A stretch of DNA of 64,000 nt from Castor canadensis (GCF_047511655.1 NC_133391.1:104817384-104881383); one strand, 5' to 3'; shown: positions 9,061 through 19,875, counted from the first letter of the stretch. Notes: a model not told the origin generated them from the sequence alone. Program-made: numbers and translations.

Positions 9061-9800
9061 TTATATTCATTCATTCATTCATGATTCAGATAATACAAGC
9101 AAAGTACCTTCCAGATGTCAAACATGGTTTTAAGTACTGAGAATAAAATGGTGAATTAAACATAGTCCCTACTTTTATGGAGTTTTCAATCTGATAAGGA
9201 AAATAGATAAGAAACAAATAAATAGATTATATATGTCTGATAATGACAAGTAGCATGAAAAATAAAGTAGTGTAAGCTAAGGCTATACTCATGTAGTATA
9301 AAGTGGGTTCAGAGGGTGCTATTTTCCATAGGATGGTCAGAGAAAGTCTCTCTGAGGATGTGACATCTGAAAAGAGACATGAAATAAGTATGTGACCATG
9401 TCATCTGGGGAAGAATATTTCAGGCAGAGTGAAGATGAAGTGTAAAGACCCTGAAACTGGATTGTATGCTGAGATGAGAACACGAGGAAGTCTCAGTGGC
9501 TAACGTGAAGTGAGCACTGAGATAATTGAGGTTGGAGATGGATGCACAGAGGAGAGGTCAGGCAAAGTTTTATAGGCAGGTCATGGTAAAGATTTAGAAT
9601 TTTGTTTTAAATGTGATGAGATGTCACAAGAGAGTTTTAAGTGATGATACGATTTGATTTGCATTTCAAAAAGCAATCACTCTTGCTTCTGTATAGCAAA
9701 TAGAGAATATGATAAAGGAATAGAGTGGGTACAAATGGAAGCAGGAAAAACAGGCACAGGGATGGTCCAGGAAGAGATAGTGATGGTTTGCTCTAGGGTG
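9061..9800 (-). mobile_element. L2 3' end, antisense
   Basis: Read on the + strand the order is the classic reversed L2 tail: ATTCATTCATTCATTC, 'agtccctacttttatggag', 'agaaacaaataaatag', 'gggtgctattttccatagg', 'ctctctgaggatgtgacat', 'atttcaggcagagtgaag', then 'agcaatcactcttgcttctg' and 'gctctagggtggtggcc'. About 740 bases are preserved, which is long for such an old element. Confidence 0.8.
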
Positions 9801-10550
9801 GTGGCCATGGAAATTGTGTGAAAAATAAAAATAAAAACAAACAGAAAACCACTGGAACACATGGAGGCAAATCTAAATAAAATCTAAATCTGAAATAAAA
9901 TTCCAGATTATTACCTGAAGTGATACAGGACAGTAGTAGGAGAAAAGGAGTAGAAGGAAGTGAAATTAATCAGGAACGGGAAGCAGATGCTACTTAAGTC
10001 TAGGCATTAAGAGAAAATACATGTGAAATGCGAGTTAAAATGTAAACATCAATGAGCAGAATAAAATAAAATGTGTAATTTCTAAACTACTAAGACAAGA
10101 AAGAAAGCAACCTGATTAAGTTCATAAAAGGCAAAAAAAAAAGAGGAAAAAAGTAGTAAATAATATAAAATTTCAGGAATAAATCCAATCACATACATGT
10201 AAATAAATAAGTTCCTCTAATAAAATAAAGCCACCATCTAACTAGGCTTAAATAATCCTACTATAGCTTTTTTAAAGAGGGAAGGAAAATGGACTTAAAA
10301 TTATGTTGGAACACAATATCAGAACCACCAGGAAATGCATTGCTAAAATTCCCTTGAAAAGGCAGTCTGTTAGAATCAGGGTTAGACTTTGGGAACAGGA
10401 ATTTCTTTTTTTCAGGACCCTAAAAAGTTAAGCAGAAATGTCTGGTATGTCTGGACACTAACACTCGTGATGGCTTCTGCAGGAAGAAATGGGATACTAA
10501 AGACCAGAGAAAGAGGGTTCTTTACTTTTATTCTTCACATTCTTTGTTTC
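9801..10550. other. Unassigned AT-rich region
   Basis: A-rich and without a gene. The stretch around 10040-10260 may be decayed L1 but I cannot confirm it. Confidence 0.4.
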
Positions 10551-10689
10551 TTTTTTTTCTTTCTTTCTTTCCTTCCTTCCTTCTTTCCTTCCTGCCTTCC
10601 TTCCTTCCTTCGTTCCTTCCTTCCTTCCTTCGTTCCTTCCTTCCTTCCTTCCTTCCTTCCTCCCTCCCTTCTTTCCTTCCTTTCTTTCT
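10551..10689. repeat. (CCTT)n microsatellite
   Basis: About 139 bases of CCTT/CTTT units with occasional CGTT and CCTG variants. Read on the - strand it is AAGG-rich and directly continues the tail of the antisense SINE that follows. Confidence 0.95.
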
Positions 10690-10766
10690 GCTGTACTGGG
10701 GTTTGAACTCAGGGTCTCACTCTTGGCAGGCAGGTACTCTACCACTTAAGCCACAATGTCAGCCCT
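10690..10766 (-). repeat. tRNA-type SINE, antisense
   Basis: Reverse B-box and A-box are clear (GGGGTTTGAACTCAGGGTC; CTCTACCACTTAAGCCA). The CCTT microsatellite stands in place of its tail. Confidence 0.9.
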
Positions 10767-13185
10767 AGGCAATATTTTCTTTTTCTTTTCTCTTCTTTTT
10801 GGCAATGTTTTCTTTAAAATAAGAACACTAATCACAAAACAAGAGACTGATAAAGGCCTTCTTCCCTTGGAATAGTCTTTTCATTCCTACTTCTGATCTT
10901 TATCAGGGCTGAGCTAATTACACATAAAGGAGATGGTGGTAGTGACAGTAAATAGGTAGCAGAAGCGGTAGTGGCCCCTGCCTTTGTGACAGCAATAGCA
11001 GCAGGAGTACCAGTGAAAAGGTAACTGAAGAGTTCCAGAGAGTCCCTAGGGATAGAAATGTCAGAGCAGATGTGGCAGAGATAAAGAAGGATGATAGAAG
11101 TATAGAAAAGGTAAAAGCCAGGTGGACAGTTAAGATGGTAGTGGGTAGAAACCTGTAACAATGAGGGACTGCAGGCCCTTGCTACTGGAAGTGTTCCAAC
11201 GAGCTGACAAGTACTAAGGGCCAATGGTTCCCACTTCCCAGAGCTGTGGCACTAGCCATTGTTAGGAACTGAGGATCCTGACACCCAGGACATGGGAGCT
11301 ATAACACTAGCTGGTGCTGACCGCTACTACTGCTAGTTGCTGTAAAGAACCAAGGAATACTGTACTTGCTGAATGCCAGGACACTGGCAATCAAAGCCCA
11401 GAGCAAGAAGCCCTGACCTAAGCACCAAGAGCCATAAGCGTCCAGTTTTCAAGACTTGAAGCTATAAACCTCTGAGTCTGTCAGCTGAGTCCATAAGCCT
11501 TTGGCACCCAAGGGCTCAGGACTGCCAACATTAGAAAAGTTACTTCTTGCTTATTAGCAATTTCCATACAGGTAGAGCAAAAAGGACCCTAGCCAGCTGA
11601 TTGGTAACATTATGGTCAGAAAAAAACTAATCACTTGTATATTTAAGAAAGTGAAGTTGCTTTCACTTTCTTCATGTTCTCAGCCTGATGAGGAATTGAC
11701 TCTCCAATTTTATCTGAGTGTCCCTTTTATTATATTTTATCATATCACATTCTATTTTTCTATTATAGATCCTCAGACCAGGAAAAAAAATTCTTTTTTT
11801 CCCCTTTTTTCTTCATGCTCATTGCACATTGAAATCACTCTTTTCTATGGCTAGCGTGTTCTCTCTAGCCTCTCTTCAAATGTAATCTGTGCTCCTCCAA
11901 TCTTTCCTGTCTACAGCACCTTTAACAATGAACATCAGAACTTTCAGGAGCTAAGGTTACCTCTTTGTCTCTATGCTTCCAGAATTCACTTTCAAGAAAA
12001 GGATTTGATAGAGAATTTACTTTTTTAAACATGTAACTACTTAAAGGAATTATCTTTTTTAAATCTTTCAAATCATCATTTAAAATAAATTTCTAATGGT
12101 AAAATTGTAAAGTCTGACAAAATGGTAGAAAGATGGTGGTTGGATTTTTAGGTTAGTACCTTTTCTTATTCCCTTATAGCTATAACACATGAGCTCTTTT
12201 CCTGTAAAGGTAGTTCTGTTTTCAACAGACTACAAAGTATAGCTATCTGATCTTCCCTTAGTCCCATGTAACTTTGATCTATTTTCTTTCACAGGTATCT
12301 TCTTCTCAAAGAGCCAGGAGGAACTGGCAAAGAGTTGAAAAGAGATCTTTTTTCTTTCACCCAGACTGAAATGACCTAAGTTGCAAGACTAGGTAATCTC
12401 AGTTTCTCTGGAAAGTACAAAGTGTTTTTCTTGCTATAGCATCAGTAATACAACCAAAAACAACCCTTCAGTCTATGACCTATTGCCTAAATCAATAGCA
12501 GTTTACAATGGACCTGCCTATAGGTAGGAACCCTGAATATAATAAAATGCCAGCACCTACAACTTCTCTAAGAAGGATTGTCAGGTATAGAAGGTCCAAT
12601 CATTGCTACTCTTGCACTAGAACCTGAAGAACATTTACACTGTCCAATAATTAGGAACCTACAGCTTTGGTATTTTAAAATCATGCCTGAGTGTGTAGTC
12701 TATAGCTCAAAGGGATTAATAGCATTTTATATGATGTTAATATATGAACATTATTTGAGGTTCAAATCAGGATTAATGAGGGAGCCCCCAAAATAACTAA
12801 CCAATGCAAACAAAACAAAACAAAAACAAAACCAAAAAACCTCACAGAGAGATGGTAGACTCAACTATTTTTGATGCATTACTGAAAAGCAGGTATAGAA
12901 ATCTCTGTGGTTCTACTTAAATACAAACCTTGCTCCCTTGAACATCTTATATAAATAGTAAATTATCAAATAAACGCCAGCTCAGTATCCCTACAACTAA
13001 TTCAAAATGGAAGAGCCCCCAAAAGACTTATAAGCTCCTACCTCAATTTGTGTCTTTGACAACAGCAACTGAAATCAGTATCTACAAAGAAAGAATGAAC
13101 TTATTCAAGGAACTAGTGGTTATGGCCTAGGAACTAACATGACAAAATGACTAAGTATATTAATAATAATATTTGTAGCTGCCAC
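10767..13185. other. Unassigned region without recognised genes
   Basis: About 2.4 kb with ordinary intergenic composition. Frames such as 10832-11224 and 12578-12796 have no domain, signal peptide or splice support. It contains one perfect 11-bp hairpin at 11645-11672. Some of it is probably unrecognised old repeat. Confidence 0.45.
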
Positions 13186-13535
13186 AGACCATACTTACTG
13201 TGTTAGAAATTGCTTTAATACCTCATTTTATATTGTTGTTAAGTATTTTCAAAATTCTGTAAGGTATTATTTTCAATTTACAGAGAACAAAGCTAAGGAA
13301 CAATGTGCTAAAATTGTTCCTAAAGCTTAGTATGATGGCATATGTCTGTAATCCCAACACTTGGGAAGCTGAGGTATAAGGATCATGAGTTTGGGGCCAG
13401 TGTAGAGTACATAATGATAACTTATCTCAAAAAAACAAAACACAACAAAAATTGTTCCTAATATTACATAGTTAGGGACTGTCAGAATTTGAACCTCAGC
13501 AGTGAGACTCTGAAGTAATATAATAGCCATCTGAT
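13186..13535 (-). repeat. MIR, antisense, split by a B1
   Basis: The left part has 'aattctgtaaggtattatt...tttacagagaacaaagc' and the right part 'cctaatattacatagttag...aatttgaacctcagcagtgagactctgaag'. This is the reversed MIR core and tail. A B1 inserted between them with a target-site duplication. Confidence 0.7.
13324..13447 (+). repeat. B1-like SINE, sense, nested in MIR
   Basis: The core GGCATATGTCTGTAATCCCA and GGAAGCTGAGG is B1/7SL-like and ends in an A-rich tail. A 14-base duplication AAAATTGTTCCTAA flanks it at 13310-13323 and 13448-13461. Confidence 0.85.
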
Positions 13536-13559
13536 CTCATTAATCAATCAATCAGTTAA

Positions 13560-14420
13560 TCTTTTTTAATCAAATATTCTCATCACTGTGATAGGGTCCA
13601 GGGCATACATGAATGTATTATATCAGATATGGTACCTGCTCTTATGGATTGTAGGGTTTATCTAGAAGCAAACATGAATATTAATGAGTCACACAAATAA
13701 ATTTAAAATTGCAATGTGTCTGGTGCACAAAGGAGGGATGTATGATGCCATGGGAGTCAAACAGGCAGATTAGGGAAAGTATGGATGAAGAGCTGATATA
13801 TGCACTATGTATGAAGGATGGCGAGCCATAAAGTACACGTGGAAGAAAAGGAAGAGATTTGAAGGCCAAGGAAATACCACATAGGAATCCTCTGTGGTTG
13901 GCTGGTCATAGTGGCAAGACCTTTAGTCCTAGTTACTCAAATGGCTGAAGCAGAAAGATTGCATAAGTCCAAGAGTTTGAGACCAGTTTGGGCAACATAG
14001 ATACCCTCTCTCAGGACAAACAAAAACTCCTTTGTTGTCAGTGGGAATAGGAAGAAGGCTAGTGTGAAGTAGGATCACAGAGAACAGGATGGAGAAGAGT
14101 AAACCTCAAGGCTGGAAAGCCTGGTAAGTAGTAGAGTTTTCGTAGGCCATGTTATGTCTTCACCTTATAATTTTACCACATGACCTTTTCTAGGCACTGA
14201 AATATTTCAAATGGGAATGGGTGGTAGAATTGCATAAATAGATATGTGTTTTTAAAGGACCAGTCTAATGGTTTTAATGAGACCAAAGAGGGGCAATAGG
14301 TAACAAGTAAATTAATTTGAAGTTTATTTTAAGTCCAGGTGAGAGATGATTATATCAAAGATGATTATATCAAAGATGGTGATAAAAAGAAGTGGATAGA
14401 ATCAAGCTTTTATAGACAGA
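13560..14420 (-). mobile_element. L2 3' end, antisense, split by a B1
   Basis: It has the same reversed L2 tail order as 9061-9800: 'gtacctgctcttatggattg', then after the B1 'aaggctggaaagcctggtaag', 'ggccatgttatgtc', 'ggaccagtctaatgg' and 'gtccaggtgagagatgatta'. It ends near a 15-base tandem duplication. Confidence 0.65.
13895..14027 (+). repeat. B1-like SINE, sense, nested in L2
   Basis: The TAGTTACTCAAATGGCTGAAG core and GAGTTTGAGACCAGTTTGGGC mark a B1/7SL-like SINE. It ends in an A-rich tail (caaacaaaaac). Confidence 0.75.
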
Positions 14421-14595
14421 AAAGTCAATAGGAATCTCTTTAAAAATGATCTAAGATAATTCGGTCAAGCACAACTATTTAGTTATTTTGACAGATAAAA
14501 ATAGTCACTAACTATTTGAGGTAAGTTGAAGGGGGAAGGTATGTTACAATGACAGTAGGCCTCAGACTAAATTCTGTCCAAAAATGACTATTGGG

Positions 14596-14700
14596 TTTTT
14601 TTAGATAAGGTTTTGCTATGTAGTCCAGGCTGGTCTTGAACTTTTAAGACTGCTTCAGTCTGTTGGGTGTTGGAGTTGTAGGTATGTGTTACCACACTCA
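14596..14700 (-). repeat. B1-like SINE, antisense
   Basis: Reversed B1 signature: GCTATGTAGTCCAGGCTGG, then TTGGAGTTGTAGGTATGTG. Confidence 0.85.
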
Positions 14701-14709
14701 ACTATACAA

Positions 14710-14934
14710 TGCTTCTTTTTTTTTTGGACTGGGATTAGGGTTTGAATTTAGGGCTTTGTGCTTGCAAAGCTGGGCCCTCTACCACTTGAGCCACACCTCC
14801 AGTCTATTTTGCTCTGGTTATTTTGGAGATGGGGTCTTGCAAAGTATTTACTCTGGCTTAGCCTTAAGTTGTGATCCTCCCAATCTCAGCCTCCCAAGTA
14901 GCTAGGATTACAGGTATAAGCCACTGGTTCCTGG
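14710..14934 (-). repeat. Dimeric SINE, antisense
   Basis: A T-run, reverse tRNA half (TTTGAATTTAGGGCTTTGTG...CACTTGAGCCACACC) and reverse B1 half ending GGTTCCTGG. CTATACAA at 14702-14709 and 14935-14942 is the likely target-site duplication. Confidence 0.9.
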
Positions 14935-15044
14935 CTATACAAAACATCTTAAAAATAAATAGCTATTACCATGGAGGCATATATACAACAGTTAATATCT
15001 CTTCTATTGAATTAAACTCCAGCTCTCTAACCTTTGAAGTACTA

Positions 15045-15525
15045 TGATGTAATAGTTATCTATTGCTGCATAACAAATTATCCCAAAATTTAGCGATGTG
15101 AAACAACAGTAAGAATTTGTTATTTCACAGTTTAGGTCAGAGATTTGAGAACAGATTTGCTGGGTAGTTTTGGTTGATAATCTCTCATTAGTTAAGAGGT
15201 TGACCAGAGCTGTGGCTATGGCTTAAGAATCTGCTTCCAAGATCATTCAATCACATGGCTAGCAACTTCGTCTTGACTATGAGCAGGCAACCTTAGTTTT
15301 TCCCATGTGATTGCTTCATAAGGCTACTTTAACAGCTTTACAACATGTAGCTGTATTCCTCCAGAACAGATAATAAAGAGAACAAGGTGAAGTCTGCAAT
15401 GTCTTTAAGGCTTAACCTTAGAAGTCACATTTATTTATTTTAAAATATCTTATTGGTTACATAGATCAGCTCTATTTGATCTGAAAAAGGACTGCACAAA
15501 GGGATGTACACTAAGGGTTATTGAT
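15045..15525 (-). repeat. Ancient LTR-like repeat, antisense; family uncertain
   Basis: The left end TAGTTATCTATTGCTGCATA followed by ACAAATTATCCCAAAATTTAG is a common mammalian repeat terminus, and 'cttattggttacatagatca' occurs where expected further on. I cannot name the family with confidence; an ERVL/MaLR-type LTR is likely. Confidence 0.5.
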
Positions 15526-15531
15526 ATTAGG

Positions 15532-16115
15532 TTATTGTGTTCATGTGTTGGAAACTTGGTCCCAATATGGCACACTTGAGAGGTATAACCTTTGGGTGGT
15601 GTTTGAGGGCTCTGTCCTCATTAATGAATTAATACACTCAAGGATTAATGGAGTAATAGAATAATCAATTAATAGGTCATATGGAAGTGGTTTTGTTATA
15701 AAAGTGAACTAACTCTGGAAAATTTCCTCTGACATGCCATGTGATGCCTTCTGCCATGTAATGATGCAGTAAAAAGGCCCTCATCAGATGCTGGCGACAT
15801 GTTTTTTTTTTTTTTTTTTTTTTTTTCCTAGCATCCAGAGCCACAAGATAAATAAACCTCTTTTTTCTTTTGGTGGTGGTGGTTCTGGGGTTTGAACTCA
15901 GGGCCTCACGCTTGCTAGGCAGGTGCTCTACAACTTGAGCTATTCTGCGAGCCCTTTTTTTGCGTTGGGTATCTTTGAGGTAAGGTCTCATAAACTATGT
16001 GCCTGGACTGGCCTATAATTGTGATCCTCCTTATCTCTGCCTCCTGAGTACCTAGGATTACATTGGCCACCAGCACCTAGTTAATTTTCTAGGTAGCAAC
16101 AAAAAACCAATACAG
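15532..16115 (+). mobile_element. MaLR-type LTR, sense, split by a SINE
   Basis: The order is 'tggaaacttggtcccaatatg', 'acctttgggtggtg', 'ataggtcatatgg', 'ccatgtgatgcct', 'ataaataaacctc', and, beyond the SINE, 'aggtagcaacaaaaaaccaatacag', which is the MaLR 3' end. A T26 run at 15801-15826 interrupts it. Confidence 0.7.
15858..16082 (-). repeat. Dimeric SINE, antisense, inside the LTR
   Basis: Reverse tRNA half (GGGGTTTGAACTCAGGGCC...CAACTTGAGCTATTCTGC) followed by reverse B1 half (TGCCTCCTGAGTACCTAGG). Confidence 0.9.
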
Positions 16116-16925
16116 TCACTGAGGGACAACTTGAAGATCGACTATCACATATGACTATAACACTCAAGGCAGGTTTATTGCTATAGATAGAGCGATATTT
16201 TGAGGCAGACTTCAGGCAACCAGAGTCTACTTAATCAATAGCTAAATAATGGATATTTTAGGGACCAAACCTTGGTTGCCATTCATAAAAAATAAAGGTT
16301 ATGGTGCTTGCTAGATTTTTATACTCTATTCTGCAAAGGTAGAAAGTCTAAAGTATATTATCCAATTCCCATACTTTGAACAACACTAGCTTCACCAACA
16401 AAACCCCCCTGCTAAGGGAGGAAGGGGTAGAAATGTAAATATAATGGAAAGGATGAACTTGTTCAAAGTACACTGCATACATGTATTGAATTATCACAAT
16501 GAAATTCTCCCACATTAATAGCTACTAACTCAAAAATAAAATAAAAACCCTTGCAATTATTCATCATACTAATTAGCAAAATTCTGATTCCTGTGGAACG
16601 TGGCCTTTTAATTAGGTGTTTGCTGACCACTTATGGGAATATGAATTCTTAATTATGACAACCAACACCACTTGTGATGTAGCCTCAATTAACATATACA
16701 TTACATTGTATATCTGCAATTATACATCATAATACCACCCATGATTTATAAGGCACAATGTATAAAAAGAATAACTATTCTGGGCAATGACTGTAACCAA
16801 ATGGAACTGCTCATCATTCTGAATAGAGATTTACAATGGAAATTACTGAATGGTCATTAGTAAAGCATTTCTGGCATTGAGGTGTGTTGCAGAAAAACAT
16901 CTATGTTGATTCTAACTTTTGAGGA
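16116..16925. other. Repeat-free AT-rich block
   Basis: No named repeat. It contains many TAAT/ATTA cores, clustered at about 16560-16760. No gene is seen. See the findings for a possible regulatory reading. Confidence 0.4.
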
Positions 16926-17042
16926 CAAAGCATTTTTAGGTTATAGGGTTATTTTGAGAATTACATGAGTTAATAATTTCAAAACACTTAGGACAAGTGC
17001 CTGGTCCATAGTAAAGTTGTCAATAAATGTTTTTGATGATTG
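16926..17042 (+). repeat. MIR 3' half, sense
   Basis: 'ggttattttgagaattacatgagttaat', 'caaaacacttaggacaagtg' and 'cctggtccatagtaaag...tcaataaatg' form the MIR 3' region in order. Confidence 0.8.
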
Positions 17043-17816
17043 GTGGTGGTGATGGTGAACGTCTGATCTTCTTATAGATAACATGCTTTTTCATGATTAT
17101 TAATTGTATTGAACACTGATCTACTCAGATTCTTTGTCAGGACCAAAGACTTGATTCCTCAGCTATTGGACATGTTGTTGGGTGATAACTTTCAAAATGT
17201 AAGCTTCACACAGATTACACCCACCTTGGGGGTAGTCTTTATGCAACAACTGGTAATTAATGGTTATACAAGGTTCCAGCCCCCTGCCTAAACTTGGGAC
17301 ACCTCTGACGGTTTACTCTAGTTCAGAACCACCCATAGGGTCAGAATAACGTTTGTTTAACTATGTCACAGTCCAACTGCTCCCTCTACTCAATTCTGCA
17401 TTACATCATAGTGCTGGCTTTGCTCCAGGAAAGACAGTTTGGTGAATCATGTGTTGACTTTTAAATGCTTTGACTTGGAAGTAACACGTGTTGCTTTTGG
17501 TCACTGTCCATTGGCAGAACTAATGACATGGCCCTGCTCAACCTGTAGAACTAAGAAATGTAGACTTGACATATCCACAAATGAAAGAAATACTGAAAAT
17601 GTTGGTGTATACTGGTATTGTCAGCCACATGATAATCTTACACTGTTGATGGAGGCTAATATTTTAGTATTGATAAGAATTATTTTGTATCTTACCAGTA
17701 CTGATAAGAATAGAGAATTCTATTATTGAGACAATCTCTTTGCATAGGTCTTATCCTAGGAAAGAAATTAATTTTAAGCACTTGTATTTATTATGTAATT
17801 TAAATGAAAGCAAATT
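17043..17816. other. Unassigned; no credible gene
   Basis: Frames at 17109-17291 and 17439-17729 are open by chance: no domain, no splice signals at their ends, and no relation to each other. Confidence 0.4.
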
Positions 17817-17822
17817 TTGTTA

Positions 17823-17914
17823 AATGTAAATCATTTAACATGTAACATCATTTAATGTAAATCATTTAATAATGTAAATGTAAATCATTTAACATGTAAC
17901 ATCATTTAATGTAA
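17823..17914. repeat. Short tandem duplication, 38-base unit, 54-base period
   Basis: A 38-base AT-rich unit (beginning AATGTAAATCATTTAACATG) occurs at 17823-17860 and again at 17877-17914 without a difference. An extra part copy of AATGTAAATCATTTAA lies between. Perfect identity suggests a recent event. Confidence 0.9.
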
Positions 17915-18404
17915 GAGAAAATCAGCAGCTAAAATAGAATTTGGAAAACTGTGGGTAACCTCTTAAATGACAAGATAGTTAAAAGGGGAGCACACTTGGT
18001 GGGAATACTCGGGGACTGGCTCCCTGCTGTAAGACCAGGGATAGCACTGCTGGCTTTGCTTTCACATGTGTTACGCCCCAGTTTTTGGCAACAGCCTGTG
18101 GAGAGGCCCACAGATTTGGGCCAAAGTGGGGATGGCACGAGCCATGTGAGCTCAACCTTGGATTTGGCAGAAGAAAAAAAGGGGGGCACAGTTGAGTGAA
18201 CTGTAGAAATTTAGATAAAAGGTTTTTTTCCCCCAGAAACTTCCTTGAAAAGATAATTGTGAAATTTAAAAACAAGAATAAAGTACGAATAAAGGTCACC
18301 TTTGTTGGAATTTACTTCTTTATTTGACTCTTCACTCCTTTAAAGAAAAGGAATAAAATTACCTTGTCAAATAAGTACACCTCATACCCTTATTTCTGCC
18401 ACAT
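17915..18404. other. Unassigned
   Basis: Slightly GC-richer at 18000-18150 with overlapping short frames on both strands. I see no domain or exon signal. Confidence 0.4.
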
Positions 18405-18552
18405 TTATTTATTTTGGAGACAGGATCTTGCTATGTAACGCAGGCTGGCCTGGAAGATGCTATGTAGTTCAGGCACGTCTCAAACTCACTGTCCTCCTGC
18501 ATCAGCCTCTCAATTACGGGAATTACAGGTGTGAGCTAACATGCCTGGCTCT
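18405..18552 (-). repeat. B1-like SINE, antisense, with internal duplication
   Basis: The reverse 5' part is present twice (GCTATGTAACGCAGGC and GCTATGTAGTTCAGGC about 33 bases apart). It is followed by the normal reversed body, GGGAATTACAGGTGTGAGC. Confidence 0.8.
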
Positions 18553-18646
18553 GTCACATTCTTCAGTAAGAAAAATGTTTTGTATGAAACATATTCCACA
18601 CCATGGATAGTTTATAGTATGAGAAGTTCAAACATTAAGAGTCTTC

Positions 18647-19013
18647 TGTAGTGTGGATCTGAAATGTCCCCTCAAAGGCCCATGTGGTAAAGGCTTGGTC
18701 TTCAGCTTGGTGCTATTGGAGAGTGGGTTATTTAGAAGGTGGGGCCTGGTGAAAGAGTCTTGGGTCACTGCAGTCATGTCCTTGAAAGGGATATTGGGAC
18801 CCTGACCCTTTTCTATTTCCCCGTTGCCATGAGGTACAGGGCTTTGTGCCGCCACACACCTCTAACATGATGTATTGCCTCACTATAGGCCCCAAACACT
18901 GCCACCTGATCATGGACTGAACCCTCTGAAATTGTGAGCTAAAGTAAACCTTTTCTCCTTTTAAGTTGATTATCTAAGGTATTTTGTCACTGTGACAGAA
19001 ACCCGACTACCAG
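18647..19013 (+). mobile_element. MaLR LTR (MT/ORR1-like), sense
   Basis: The sequence runs in MaLR LTR order: 'tggatctgaaatgtcccc', 'ggcccatgtggtaaaggc', 'tggtgctattggagagtgg', 'gaaggtggggcctggtg', 'aaattgtgagctaaag' and a 3' end 'ttgtcactgtgacagaaac'. It is nearly full length and well preserved for the class. Confidence 0.8.
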
Positions 19014-19059
19014 AGTCAATGAAAACAAAAAAGTGAATGATGATGTAAATTTCTTTTCT

Positions 19060-19875
19060 TTTTAGGACCTTAAAAATAAAGACATTAATTCATCTGGAAC
19101 ATATCATTCTATAGAATTCTATCATATACAATAGATTAATGTAGGTATCACTACAATTAGAATATGGAACTATTCCATCACTCTTAAGAAATTTGCTTAC
19201 GGTATTCGTAGACCTACACTCCCCCAACACTAACTTCTGGTACCACTCACTGATCTGCCCTCCATCACCCTAATTTTTCTATTTTGAGAATGTTTTATAA
19301 ACAGAATCATTCAATAGATAACCTCTCAAGAGTGTATTTTTTTCAATCAGCATAATGACCTCAAGTTGTTATATGAATCAATAGTTACTTTGTATTACTA
19401 AGTATCATTTCATACTATGGATGTACCACAGTTTATTCATTCACCTAGAGGGTGTCTGTGTTGTTTCCAATATGGGGCTATCACAAATAAAGTTGATATG
19501 AATATTTATGTTGAGGCTTTTATGTAAACTTAAAGACTTTCATTTCTTTAAATATATACTTTGTTAGATTTCTGCATTGTATATTTTTCTATATAATAAA
19601 GTGCCAAATCCTTTTTCCAGAATGGCTGTGCTATTTTACATTCCCATCAGCAATGGGCAATGGATGAGAGATCCAGTTGTTTTCTAACTTGTCAGCACCT
19701 GATATCATAAGTATTTTTAATTTTAGCCTTTGTGGGTTTTTTTCTTTCTTTTTTTTTTTTGGCAATACTGGGGCCTGAACTCAGCCTCATGCTTGCTAGG
19801 CTGGCGCTCTACCACTTGAGCCACTCTGCCAGCAATTAATTCTCACTAGTGTGGAGTATTTCAAATGATAAAAGG
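19060..19875 (-). mobile_element. Old L1 3' UTR, antisense, with nested SINE
   Basis: Reversed L1M landmarks: 'agaatgttttataaacagaatcat', 'gtaccacagtttattcattcacc', 'ttgtttccaatatggggctatcac', 'acattcccatcagcaatg' and 'aattttagcctttgtggg'. The sequence resumes after a SINE with 'attctcactagtgtggagt'. Confidence 0.75.
19742..19834 (-). repeat. tRNA-type SINE, antisense
   Basis: A T-run then GGGGCCTGAACTCAGCCTC...TACCACTTGAGCCACTCTGCC. It lies inside the L1 3' UTR. Confidence 0.9.

Noticed and set aside
10389-10768. Frames made of repeated SFLPSFLP or KEGRKEGR
   Set aside because: These are translations of the CCTT/AAGG microsatellite.
10832-11224. 130-codon minus-strand frame
   Set aside because: No domain, no splice signals and no neighbour that would explain it. 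The low-complexity Ala/Thr/Ser stretch comes from a GTAG-rich local sequence.
17823-17914. Repeat units with a spacer, considered as a CRISPR-like array
   Set aside because: Only two full copies, AT-rich, in a mammalian genome, with no associated genes.
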